The translations under genes were made by a program, and so were the position numbers. Shown piece by piece: positions 26,748 to 34,910 of a stretch of DNA of 64,000 bases (the stretch's first letter is position 1; every line of letters begins with the position of its first letter). The notes beneath the pieces are model-generated. The model was not told where the DNA came from, ran no database searches, and saw nothing but the letters and a program-made list of their open reading frames with translations. Origin of the DNA: Burkholderiales bacterium (GTDB taxonomy: Bacteria > Pseudomonadota > Gammaproteobacteria > Burkholderiales > SG8-41); contig JAHCAG010000001.1 of the NCBI GenBank assembly GCA_019635015.1, positions 154,725-218,724 of the forward strand. The letters run 5' to 3'.

Positions 26748-28445
26748 TTGCGCACCGTACTGCAACCGGTCGTTCTCTGGATTCTCCGATACTTTCTGCT
26801 GTTCCTGGTGATCGTCGGGATCCTGCTGGTCGCGGACTACCTGCGCAAGGAATTCACCCGCTGGGGCTCCGATACCGCCGAGCTCTCCCGGCTCGAAGTC
26901 GAGCAGGGCAATGTGGACCATTGGCAGCAAAAGGCAAAAGCTGATCTGTCCGATCGCGTCGCACAGCTCAAAAATGCCCCGGCGAACGTCCTCAAGGCGA
27001 GGCTGGCATCCATCGCCAAGGAAATCGAAGCCAAAGAACTGGAGAAACAGAAACTCGGTGGACTGACTTCCCTGCTCACGGGAGGCGCCATCGGCAGCGG
27101 CATTGCCACCCGCCTGCAGCTCGATCTGGAAATCGAGCTGCTGAAGCAGGAGCGTGATCACCTCGGGGTCCTGCTCTCGGCGATCAGCGAGCCGGAGAAT
27201 CTTGAACAACTGCGGCGCAAACATGTGCTTGCCTATGCGAAGCTGATGCAGAACGAAGCCGAGCAGGCCCGCCTCAAGGCACTCCATCCGGTCCAGGTGT
27301 TTGTCCCGGCAACCGCCGCCTTCCAGCAGTACCGGCAACTGCGGGAAACCCACAAACAACTCGCACAGGAAAACCTGACCGCCCACGAGAACTACAAGCG
27401 CCAGGAAAACCGCGTCCGGAGCATCAAGGATTCACCGCAGGTGTTCAGGGTTCGCGAAGACCGGATCGAGGCCATCGTCAGGCCGCTCGACTCGGCGATT
27501 GACGAGCGCAGGCAATCGGTCCGCGACAACTGGTTCTCGAAATTCTCGCAGCCGGTCAGCAACGTATTGCAGATTGCGCTGCTGATCCTGCTGGCGGTCA
27601 TCCTGGCGCCGCTGGCGATCAAGGCCCTGTTCTACTTTGTTTTTGCGCCGCTGGCTGCGCGGCGGCCGCCGATCCGCATCCTGCCGGAGGCCTCCGGCGT
27701 GGTGATGCCGCAATCCGTAGATATGGAAAATCCACCGGATCCGGCGCGGTTTACCGCGGTGTCCAGAAAGTTGACCCTGGCCAAGGACGAAGTGCTGCTG
27801 ATCCATCCGGAATACCTGCAGAGTTCCGCGCTGGAATCGAAAATCGATACGAAATGGCTGCTCGACTGGACCCTGCCGCTGAGCAGCCTGGTCTCGGGCA
27901 TGGTCGCCTTGAGCCGCATCCGCTGCGAGGAGCCCGTCACGATAGTCATTTCACCGACACGGGATGCGCTGAGCGAGGTGGGCGTCCTCGACCTGCCGGA
28001 GGGCAGCGCGGTGGTCTTTCAGCCGCGCAATCTGGTGGGGGTGGTTCACCGCAGTGATCGCCCCTTCCGCATCACCCGGCACTGGCGCCTCGCCAGCCTG
28101 CATGCCTGGCTGACCCTGCAGCTGCGCTACGTGGTGTTTCACGGCCCCGCCAGACTGATCGTGAAGGGCTGCCGCGGCGCGCGGATTGAAGCCGCCGATA
28201 CCGGGCGGCGGATCAACCAGGCCGGCACCATGGGGTTCAGCGCCAATCTCTGGTACTCCACGACCCGCTGCGAGACCTTCGTGCCGTACCTGATGGGGGA
28301 GCAGGCGCTGCTGAATGACAGCTTTGCCGGCGCGCCGGGTTATTACATCTACGAAGAGACGCCGAATTTCGGCCGCAAAACAGGCCTGACCGGCCGGGGG
28401 CTGGAGGGTGTGTTCGATTCCCTGCTGAAAGTGTTCGGGCTCTAG
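26748..28445 (+). CDS. Two-helix membrane protein with long coiled coil, function unknown
   Basis: 565 aa from TTG 26748, which follows GGAAGGGG. Residues 7-28 are a membrane helix. About 35-255 are charged, helical and coiled-coil-like (EIEAKELEKQK, EAEQARLKAL). A second helix lies at about 270-300. The C-terminal 230 residues are a beta-rich cytoplasmic domain (SGMVALSRIRCEEPVTIV ... LRYVVFHGPARLIVKG) loosely like AIM24/TspB-type folds. The topology puts the coiled coil in the periplasm. I do not recognise the family. No operon partner is evident, as the next gene is 95 bp away with its own lipoprotein signal. Confidence 0.6.
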   Translation: MRTVLQPVVLWILRYFLLFLVIVGILLVADYLRKEFTRWGSDTAELSRLEVEQGNVDHWQQKAKADLSDRVAQLKNAPANVLKARLASIAKEIEAKELEKQKLGGLTSLLTGGAIGSGIATRLQLDLEIELLKQERDHLGVLLSAISEPENLEQLRRKHVLAYAKLMQNEAEQARLKALHPVQVFVPATAAFQQYRQLRETHKQLAQENLTAHENYKRQENRVRSIKDSPQVFRVREDRIEAIVRPLDSAIDERRQSVRDNWFSKFSQPVSNVLQIALLILLAVILAPLAIKALFYFVFAPLAARRPPIRILPEASGVVMPQSVDMENPPDPARFTAVSRKLTLAKDEVLLIHPEYLQSSALESKIDTKWLLDWTLPLSSLVSGMVALSRIRCEEPVTIVISPTRDALSEVGVLDLPEGSAVVFQPRNLVGVVHRSDRPFRITRHWRLASLHAWLTLQLRYVVFHGPARLIVKGCRGARIEAADTGRRINQAGTMGFSANLWYSTTRCETFVPYLMGEQALLNDSFAGAPGYYIYEETPNFGRKTGLTGRGLEGVFDSLLKVFGL

Positions 28446-28539
28446 TCGCCGGCCGGGGGCGCACTGCCCCGTTTGTTGCTGCGTGCGGCGGCCGCTTCGG
28501 CTACAGTCTGCGGCGCGATCAACACCGGCAAAAAACATC

Positions 28540-30273
28540 ATGAAAAACCGTCAATTCGCGATTCCCGCGCTGCTGCTGTCCGCAATGCTGGCCGGCGGCT
28601 GCGCCCTGGTCGAGCGCGGCGAACCGCGCGCCGCCATACACCGCATCGAGAGCAGGCCCGCCGCGAACGCGGTCACGACGGCGCATCCGCTGGCCACGCG
28701 TGCGGCGCTGGCCATGCTGGAACGCGGCGGATCGCCGGTCGACGCCGCGATTGCCGCGCAGATGGTGCTGGGCGCGGTCGAACCGCAGTCTTCGGGGATT
28801 GGCGGCGGATCGCTGCTGATGATCTGGGACGCGGCGAGCGGCACCCTGACCAGTTTTGACGGGCTCGCCATGGCGCCTGCCGGCGTGACGGCAGGCCTGA
28901 CCGTGGATACCGACGGCACGCTGCTGCCGCGCACGCGTGCACAACGCGGCGGCCGCAGCGTCGGGGTGCCGGGCACGCTGCCCGCACTCAAGGCCGCGCA
29001 CGACCGTTTCGGCAGGCTGCCCTGGCCGGCACTGTTTGCGCCCGCGATCCGCATCGCCGAAGAAGGTTTTCCGCTGGCGCCTTACATGCACGGCATGCTC
29101 ACCGCAGACAATGCCGCGCGCCTGCACCCCGACCTGGTGCCGCTTTATTTCGGAGCCGATGGCAAGGTGCTGCCCGTGGGCACCGTCATCCGCAATCCGG
29201 CCTATGCGCAGACGCTGCGCCGCATCGCGGACAAAGGCCCGCAGGGTTTGCTCGACGACGGCGGCGCAGCGCGCATTGTTGCCGCCGCGCAGCGCGGCTT
29301 CCGCCCCTCGCTGATGACCGAACAGGACCTGCGCGCCGCCCGCGCCGTCGAGCGCGCGCCGGTGTGCGCCCCGTTTCTCGGTTATCGCGTATGCACGATG
29401 GCGCCGCCGTCCCACGGCGGCGTGGTCGTGCTGCAGATCCTGCAGATGCTCGAAGCGCTCGGCGTGAAACGCTACGATTTCGACGATCCCGCCTTCGTGC
29501 ACCAGTACCTCGAAGCCGCGCGGCTGGCGCAGGCCGACCGCCGCCGCTACGTCGGCGACCCGGGCTTTGTCGATGTGCCGGTGGACGCGCTGCTGTCGGG
29601 CGATTATCTGCGCCAGCGCGCGCAGCTGATCGACATGACGCGGGCGAACCCGAAGCCGGCGCCCGGCCATCCCGCGGCCCCCGTCGCCACGACCGATTCC
29701 GACACCGGAGACCAGGGGCCCGCCACCAGCCAGCTCGCGATCGCCGACGCCCGGGGCAACGTGCTGTCAATGACAACCACCATCAATCTCAACTTCGGCT
29801 CGCGGCTGATGGTTGATGGTTATGTGCTCAACAATGCGCTCAACCTGTTCAGTCCGGCGCCGCAACCGGGCCGGCGCATCGCGAACCAGATGGAAGCTCA
29901 CAAGCGGCCATCAACCGCGATGGCACCGTCCATCGTGTTCGATCCCGCGGGACGGGTGGTGGCCGCAGGCGGCTCGGCGGGAGGCCCCTACATCCCCGGT
30001 TACATTGCGACCAGCCTGATCGAGATGCTGGCGAACGGCCGCACGCCGGCGCAGGCGCTTGCGCGCGGCCACGTGTCGGGGTTTGCGCCGATGAACAGGG
30101 TGCGCGTGGAGCAGGGCACTGCCGCGGAAAAGCTGCTGCCGGCACTGGCGGAAAAAGGGCATGAGGTCGAAGTGCGCAGCCTGCTCAGCGGCCAGGGTTT
30201 CCTGCTGCGGCGTGAAGCGGGCTGGCTGGGTGCGTCGGATCCGCGCCGCGACGGTGTGGCGGAGGGGTGGTAA
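28540..30273 (+). CDS. Gamma-glutamyltransferase, predicted lipoprotein
   Basis: 577 aa. The signal ends in a lipobox (LSAMLAGGC), so the mature enzyme is probably membrane-anchored in the periplasm. Ntn-hydrolase features: SSGIGGGSLLMIWD, the autocleavage/nucleophile threonine at about residue 396 (GPATSQLAIAD, usual form TTH), and the late GGSAGGPYI oxyanion region. The third residue of the usual TTH motif is Gln. It would cleave the gamma-glutamyl bond of glutathione or similar peptides after self-processing into two subunits. Confidence 0.85.
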   Translation: MKNRQFAIPALLLSAMLAGGCALVERGEPRAAIHRIESRPAANAVTTAHPLATRAALAMLERGGSPVDAAIAAQMVLGAVEPQSSGIGGGSLLMIWDAASGTLTSFDGLAMAPAGVTAGLTVDTDGTLLPRTRAQRGGRSVGVPGTLPALKAAHDRFGRLPWPALFAPAIRIAEEGFPLAPYMHGMLTADNAARLHPDLVPLYFGADGKVLPVGTVIRNPAYAQTLRRIADKGPQGLLDDGGAARIVAAAQRGFRPSLMTEQDLRAARAVERAPVCAPFLGYRVCTMAPPSHGGVVVLQILQMLEALGVKRYDFDDPAFVHQYLEAARLAQADRRRYVGDPGFVDVPVDALLSGDYLRQRAQLIDMTRANPKPAPGHPAAPVATTDSDTGDQGPATSQLAIADARGNVLSMTTTINLNFGSRLMVDGYVLNNALNLFSPAPQPGRRIANQMEAHKRPSTAMAPSIVFDPAGRVVAAGGSAGGPYIPGYIATSLIEMLANGRTPAQALARGHVSGFAPMNRVRVEQGTAAEKLLPALAEKGHEVEVRSLLSGQGFLLRREAGWLGASDPRRDGVAEGW

Positions 30274-30418
30274 AGCGGGCGGCGCGCTGCGTCAGTCGCG
30301 CCTGCCGGGTCACGGGCCATCCGGACGGATGGAGAACGGCATTGATTCCACTCAATATCGGAACCACTTGAATTTTCACGGGCAGCAATTCTCCCGGCCA
30401 CGTAAAGGAAACGCGTCC

Positions 30419-30931
30419 ATGCCGACCAAACCGCTGGATCGACTGATTTTTGCACAGGGCGGGCTCTGCTTTTTCTGCAAGGAGCCCTTGCCCAAGGGTG
30501 AAGAAAGTGTCGAACACCTCGTCGCCAGCGCCAATGGCGGTAACAGCAACCTGGAAAACTGTGTTGCCTGCTGCAAGACGGTGAACCGGTTGCTGGGCAG
30601 CATGTCGCTGAAGGAAAAATTCCAGGTTGTGCTCAATCAACGCGGTGAATTCAATTGTCCCGCGCGCACGGTCAAAACAGGTCCCGCGCCAAAAACTCCG
30701 GCAAAACCGCCCACGGCGGCGCAAACCCGCGAGCAAAGGCTCGAACTCATCGTCGCCAATTTGCGGCAGCGGGGCAGCGCAAGGCCGAGAACGCTGAAAA
30801 CCCTGCGCAGCACCATTGCGGCGCTGTTCGGCAAAACACTTGCAGACAAAGAGCTCGATGCGCTGCTCGAAGGCCTGCAATCCGCCGGAACGATTGCCGT
30901 GGATGGCGCGAAGCTGACTTATGACCTATAA
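30419..30931 (+). CDS. HNH endonuclease-like protein
   Basis: 170 aa. The zinc-knuckle HNH module occupies residues 8-60: C17-x2-C20, then EHL histidine 33, NxxN residues around 43-47 and C48/C51. A Lys/Pro/Ala-rich linker (80-100) leads to a helical C-terminal domain (about 105-170) that looks like a small DNA-binding or dimerisation unit (LRQRGSARPRTLKTLRSTIAALFG). The start at 30419 is the first ATG of the HNH fold, after AAAGGAAA. It could belong to genome defence or DNA repair; no partner methylase is seen. Confidence 0.75.
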   Translation: MPTKPLDRLIFAQGGLCFFCKEPLPKGEESVEHLVASANGGNSNLENCVACCKTVNRLLGSMSLKEKFQVVLNQRGEFNCPARTVKTGPAPKTPAKPPTAAQTREQRLELIVANLRQRGSARPRTLKTLRSTIAALFGKTLADKELDALLEGLQSAGTIAVDGAKLTYDL

Positions 30932-31035
30932 AAGCCGCAGCGGATATCCGTCCATCCCTGCCTGCCTCTCCCGGCGGGTGGATAAAAATCAACAAACCAG
31001 TCAAACCACTGGTGAACAGATCCGAGGCGCAAGGC

Positions 31036-31590
31036 ATGAAATTTAAAATACCCGAGAACTCAATATTCGCAATGCTGCAGCGCCAGAGCTGGTGGGTGAG
31101 CGCGCTGGTTGCGCTCGCCACCTTCGTGGTGGTGCAGAACTTCGTGCCCTGGGGTTATGCATTGTTCGCGACCCTGCCCTTCACCGTCATCACGTTGATG
31201 GTCGCCTGGAAACAGGTCTTCGGGCCCACCGGCGCGCGGGTGGAGAAAGCGCTGGAGAAAACCCGCGGCATGTCCTGGGAGGATTTTGCGCAGGCTCTGG
31301 AGCGGGGCTACAAGGCCGAGGGTTACACCGTGCAGCGGGTCGATGGTGTGGCGGATTTCGAGCTGGAGAAACTGGGTTACCTGACGCTGGTGAGTGCGCG
31401 GCGCTGGAAGGCTGCGCGCACGGGCATCGAGCCGCTGAAGGAATTGGCCGCGGCCGGCGAAAAACGTGAAGCGAGGGAATGCCAGTATGCGGTGGCGGGA
31501 GAGTTGACGGAGCAGGCGCGGGCGTTCGCGAAGCAGAAAGGCGTGAAGCTGGTGGAGGGGGCGGAACTCGCGAGGCTGGTTCGCGGGTAG
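31036..31590 (+). CDS. Membrane-anchored Mrr-like restriction endonuclease-fold protein
   Basis: 184 aa. Two membrane helices (about residues 12-30 and 37-55) are followed by a cytoplasmic domain (70-184) whose pattern GMSWEDFAQALERGYKAEGYTVQR ... ADFELEKLGYLTLVSARRWKA fits the Mrr-catalytic (REase) fold. The usual D...ExK site is degenerate: DFEL is present, but the QxK-type motif is replaced by SARRWK. It may be inactive as a nuclease. An in-frame GTG at 31012 is possible. It lies near an HNH gene and a TerD gene on the same strand. Confidence 0.65.
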   Translation: MKFKIPENSIFAMLQRQSWWVSALVALATFVVVQNFVPWGYALFATLPFTVITLMVAWKQVFGPTGARVEKALEKTRGMSWEDFAQALERGYKAEGYTVQRVDGVADFELEKLGYLTLVSARRWKAARTGIEPLKELAAAGEKREARECQYAVAGELTEQARAFAKQKGVKLVEGAELARLVRG

Positions 31591-31797
31591 ACCGGGAGCC
31601 AAACAGGGCCGGTTCACACTGTCCACTCAGATTGGCCCGTACTGATGCGGCGCTGCAAGAACAGCCTGCTGCCTGGCTGGACCTGAATCCGAATCCGTTT
31701 TGACCGCGTTGGAAAACTTATCAGGAATCCGGCGGTCACATGACCATAAAACCTGCCCTTCGCCGGCAGGCATATCGACCCATCAGGAGGAGGCAGC

Positions 31798-32415
31798 ATG
31801 CCAATCGGCAATTCCGGCATTGCAGGGGTGCCGCTGCAGGAAGACGAGAAGCCCGAGCTCAGGGAAGTCGTCATGGGCCTGCACTGGGCCCCCTTGGAAG
31901 ACTACGCAAAAGTGCATCCGGAGAATCTGGACGCCCTCTGCGTCCTGTTCGATCGGGAGCAGCAGATCGTCGAAATCATCCATCCGGGCAACCCGCGCAG
32001 CAGCAACGGCAGCGTCGTCCATACCGGCGACTCTCGAACCGGGGCCAGTCAATGGGACGATGAAAGGATTTTCGTTTTTCTCGAGGCCTTGCCGGCGGAT
32101 GTCACGACCCTCGTGTTCATCGTGGCCAGCGTCACGGGCAAGCCCATCCGCGAAGTCCGTGGCGCCTCCTGTCACATCAGTGATCACGCCACGGAATACC
32201 AGTGGGTCAACATGGAGCTGACGACACTCGACACGCAAACGACGTGCTGCGTCGCCACCCTCTCCCGCAGCCTGACGGGCTGGGAAATATCCCCGACCGC
32301 GCAAGACATCAACCGTGAAAACCAAGCGCAATCGGCCGCCCTGGCCGCGTTGCGGCAGTTTGAATTCGCGCGCAGCCATGAATTGATCCGGGCGATGGGC
32401 ATCAAATCAGAGTAA
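31798..32415 (+). CDS. TerD-family stress protein
   Basis: 205 aa. It has the TerD/CABP core: NLDALCVLFDREQQIVE, GSVVHTGDSRTG, WDDERIFVFLEALPADV and the acidic residues that bind calcium. A single gene without terZABCE partners, so it is not the full tellurite cluster. AGGAGGAGG precedes the ATG, preceded in turn by a CCTGCC/GGCAGG hairpin at about 31753-31772. A role in phage, metal or membrane stress is possible by family only. Confidence 0.75.
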   Translation: MPIGNSGIAGVPLQEDEKPELREVVMGLHWAPLEDYAKVHPENLDALCVLFDREQQIVEIIHPGNPRSSNGSVVHTGDSRTGASQWDDERIFVFLEALPADVTTLVFIVASVTGKPIREVRGASCHISDHATEYQWVNMELTTLDTQTTCCVATLSRSLTGWEISPTAQDINRENQAQSAALAALRQFEFARSHELIRAMGIKSE

Positions 32416-32456
32416 GCCGCTCAGCCCGGCCTTGCCTTTTCGTTACTGGAGAGTCC

Positions 32457-33350
32457 ATGGATTCCATCGAGTCCCGCATCACCGTCAAGCGTCTGCACCC
32501 GCTGTTCGTGGCCGAGGTGAGCGGCATCGATCTGAAGCTGCCGCTGTCGCGCGAGGATTTCCGCGTCATCTGGGAAGCCTTCAACGATCACCAGGTGCTG
32601 GTGTTCCGCGACCAGCATTTTGACGACGACTCACAGATCGCGTTCTGCCGGCACTTCGGTGAACTCGAAACCATGATCGCGCACCCCGGCAACGACTGGA
32701 ACCCCGGGCACATTTCGGTCATGACCAATCTCGGCAAGGACGGCAATTTCCTGCCGCCGGATGCTCCGGCGATGGTGCACCGGGCGCGCAACGAGGACTG
32801 GCACAGCGACAGCTCCTTCAAGCCGGTGGCGGCGCTGGCCTCGATGCTCGCGGCGCGCATCGTGCCGCCGGTCGGCGGCAACACCGATTTAGCCAGCGCC
32901 AGGGCGGCCTGGGCGGATTTACCCACCGAACGCCAGGCCGCGCTGGAAGGTTTGACGGCACTGCACCGCATGACGCTGCGGGACGCCGCCAGGGACAAGG
33001 GTTACAAGGAAGAAGACAAGCAGCGCCATGTCGTCACGCACCCGCTGGTGCGGGCAAACCCGGTCAACGGCCGCAAGGCGCTCTACGTCGGCGCGCATGC
33101 GCAGGAGATCGTCGGCATGCCGCCGGAGGAAGGCGCCCGGCTGATCGACGAGCTGACGGCCCATTGCACACAACCGCAGTATGTCTACAGCCACTCCTGG
33201 CGCGACGGCGACGCCGTGCTCTGGGACAACCGCTGCACGCTGCACCGCGCGACAGCGTTCGAGACGGCAAAATACAAGCGCAAGCTGCACCGCACGACCA
33301 TTGCTGGCAAGTCACCTGATAGCGCGTTTGCGACGGTGCCGGGGGAGTAA
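32457..33350 (+). CDS. TauD/TfdA-family Fe(II)/2-oxoglutarate dioxygenase
   Basis: 297 aa, the normal family length. Iron ligands are H116-x-D118 (DWHSDSSF) and distal H263 (NRCTLHRAT), with the 2-oxoglutarate-binding arginine in YKRKLHRTT. It oxidises a substrate such as a sulfonate, aryloxyacetate or other carboxylate while decarboxylating 2-oxoglutarate. The gene lies 41 bp after the TerD gene with its own SD-like GGAGAG. The substrate is unknown. Confidence 0.9.
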   Translation: MDSIESRITVKRLHPLFVAEVSGIDLKLPLSREDFRVIWEAFNDHQVLVFRDQHFDDDSQIAFCRHFGELETMIAHPGNDWNPGHISVMTNLGKDGNFLPPDAPAMVHRARNEDWHSDSSFKPVAALASMLAARIVPPVGGNTDLASARAAWADLPTERQAALEGLTALHRMTLRDAARDKGYKEEDKQRHVVTHPLVRANPVNGRKALYVGAHAQEIVGMPPEEGARLIDELTAHCTQPQYVYSHSWRDGDAVLWDNRCTLHRATAFETAKYKRKLHRTTIAGKSPDSAFATVPGE

Positions 33351-33403
33351 GGATAGGGGGGTGGTGTCTGACCCTTTTATTCCCTTCAGTCGCAGGCGCG
33401 TCT

Positions 33404-34549
33404 TTATTCAAGCTCGATCGCGTCAAGGATCGCGCGGCACAGATAAACCTTGCCCCAGCGCTTTTCGCCCAGACGTTCCAGTATGCCTTTCGCAGCCAGG
33501 AGCTCCACGGCTTTTCTCGCAGTGGGGTTTGACACGTTGAGCAATACTGCTGCTCGCGCCACGGTCACGTAGGGATTGGTGAACAGCGCGTCGACCAATT
33601 CGAGGGCGCGCGGCTTGTCTTTGACGAGCGCACGGAATTTTTCGCGAATGCCGAGCAGTTCCGCCGACTGCTTGGCGGCTTCCGTGGCGATCCGGTTCAC
33701 ACCGGTGATGAAGTAACGAATCCATGCGTTCCAGTCGCCGTGGGTGCGAACGCGCTGCAGCAGGTCGTAATAGTCCTGCCGGTGTTCTTCGATGTAAGCC
33801 GAGAGGTACAGCAGCGGCTGGTTCAGGCGTTTGCGTTCGATCAGGAACAGCGTGATCAGCAGCCGGCCCACGCGGCCATTGCCGTCAAGGAAGGGGTGAA
33901 TGGCTTCAAACTGCTGATGCATGATCGCGCATTGCACCAGATCGGGCATGGCATCGCGGACATGAATGAATTGTTCCCAGTCGTGCAGACATTCATTCAT
34001 GGCATCCACGGGCGGCGGCACATAGGCCGCTGTCACCGGCGTGCTGCCCTGCGGTCCGATCCAGTTCTGGGAGCGGCGGAATTCCCCCGGCGTGGCCTTG
34101 TCGCCGCGCACGCCTTTCATCAACCGCTCATGGATTTCACGCACCAGGCGTAGCGACAAGGGCAGTTCGTCCAGGCGTTTGATGCCGAACTCCAGCGCGG
34201 AAACGTAATTCCGCACCTCGCGCACATCATCATGCGGCCTGGGTGCCGAGTGTTCGCCGCCCATTTCGTCGATCAGCAGATCGGAAAGACTGGCGCGCGT
34301 GCCTTCTATGCGGGATGACAGTACCGCCTCGCGCCGGACCCAGGGTGCGATCAACAAATGAGGATTGGGCAGTATCCGGCCGATACCGGACAGCTCGGAG
34401 AGCGCGGCATCGGCCTTCGAGAGCAGCAGCACCAGATCGGGGTCGTATTGCAGCTTCGGCGGCAGCGGAGCCGGAATAAAGGCCGCATAGCCCTGAGGGT
34501 GCTCGATAACGCGCCCAGCGTCAGAAGATAAAAAATCATTAATATTCAA
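33404..34549 (-). CDS. Fic-family AMP-transferase with autoinhibitory motif and C-terminal winged helix
   Basis: 381 aa. The active site is HPFLDGNGRVGR (His218). The inhibitory helix SSRIEG is at residues 78-83, so inhibition is intramolecular (class II). Residues about 300-375 form a winged helix (VTVARAAVLLNVSNPTARKAVELLAAKG), suggesting DNA binding and autoregulation. The best start is TTG 34549 (MNINDFLSS), because no ATG lies before the conserved N-terminal part. The promoter region holds three CTTTSAAAG repeats. It transfers AMP or another nucleotide to a protein hydroxyl. Confidence 0.9.
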   Translation of the reverse strand: MNINDFLSSDAGRVIEHPQGYAAFIPAPLPPKLQYDPDLVLLLSKADAALSELSGIGRILPNPHLLIAPWVRREAVLSSRIEGTRASLSDLLIDEMGGEHSAPRPHDDVREVRNYVSALEFGIKRLDELPLSLRLVREIHERLMKGVRGDKATPGEFRRSQNWIGPQGSTPVTAAYVPPPVDAMNECLHDWEQFIHVRDAMPDLVQCAIMHQQFEAIHPFLDGNGRVGRLLITLFLIERKRLNQPLLYLSAYIEEHRQDYYDLLQRVRTHGDWNAWIRYFITGVNRIATEAAKQSAELLGIREKFRALVKDKPRALELVDALFTNPYVTVARAAVLLNVSNPTARKAVELLAAKGILERLGEKRWGKVYLCRAILDAIELE

Positions 34550-34557
34550 ACAGTTAG

Positions 34558-34620
34558 CCTTTTAAAAAGGCTTTCAAAGCCTTTTAAGCTTTGAAAGAAA
34601 TTTAGCTTATTCTTTCAAAG
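34558..34620. promoter_or_regulatory. Cluster of CTTT(C/G)AAAG repeats upstream of the Fic gene
   Basis: The 9-bp motif occurs at 34571-34579 (CTTTCAAAG), 34589-34597 (CTTTGAAAG) and 34612-34620 (CTTTCAAAG). A CCTTTTAAAAAGG near-palindrome lies at 34558-34570. All are within 75 bp of the Fic start. Probable operators, perhaps for the Fic protein's own winged helix. Confidence 0.6.
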
Positions 34621-34683
34621 ATCGGATGGCACTGCAACACCTGCTTCAATACACCTGGTTTGCAAGGTTATTGCGTGTTGATT

Positions 34684-34850
34684 TTATGGACCAGCTGCCG
34701 AAGCACAGCATTGCTGCGCGCCGCTGTCATCGGTGATGCGGATCAGCAGGGCGCTGCGCGAAGTCAGCGTCCGCCAGGAATTGCGCACCGGTTTGGCAAT
34801 GGGGGCATCAAGCACAAAGGTGCTGATCTCGCGGATGCGGCCACGCGCCG
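34684..34850 (-). pseudogene. 5' remnant of an enolase-superfamily (mandelate racemase-like) gene
   Basis: On the minus strand the frame reads RIREISTFVLDAPIAKP then VRNSWRTLTSRSALL and IRITDDSG. This is the N-terminal capping domain of a mandelate racemase/muconate lactonizing enzyme. It ends at a stop at 34684 after about 55 codons, and no barrel domain follows. No intact start codon is visible. It is unrelated in detail to the intact paralogue at 23266. It marks a site of past rearrangement. Confidence 0.6.
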
Positions 34851-34870
34851 GCCTTTGCAGCGTAGCGACA

Positions 34871-34900
34871 GGGCAGGCGCTTGAAGATCACGCCGCCGAA
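34871..34900 (-). pseudogene. Short fragment matching the RBBP9/YdeN-type hydrolase gene
   Basis: Thirty bases match 36223-36252 at 27 positions and would encode FGGVIFKRLP against FGGMILKRLP in the intact hydrolase. It abuts the enolase-superfamily remnant. Too short to be certain. Confidence 0.35.
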
Positions 34901-34910
34901 GCGGCCGCCC

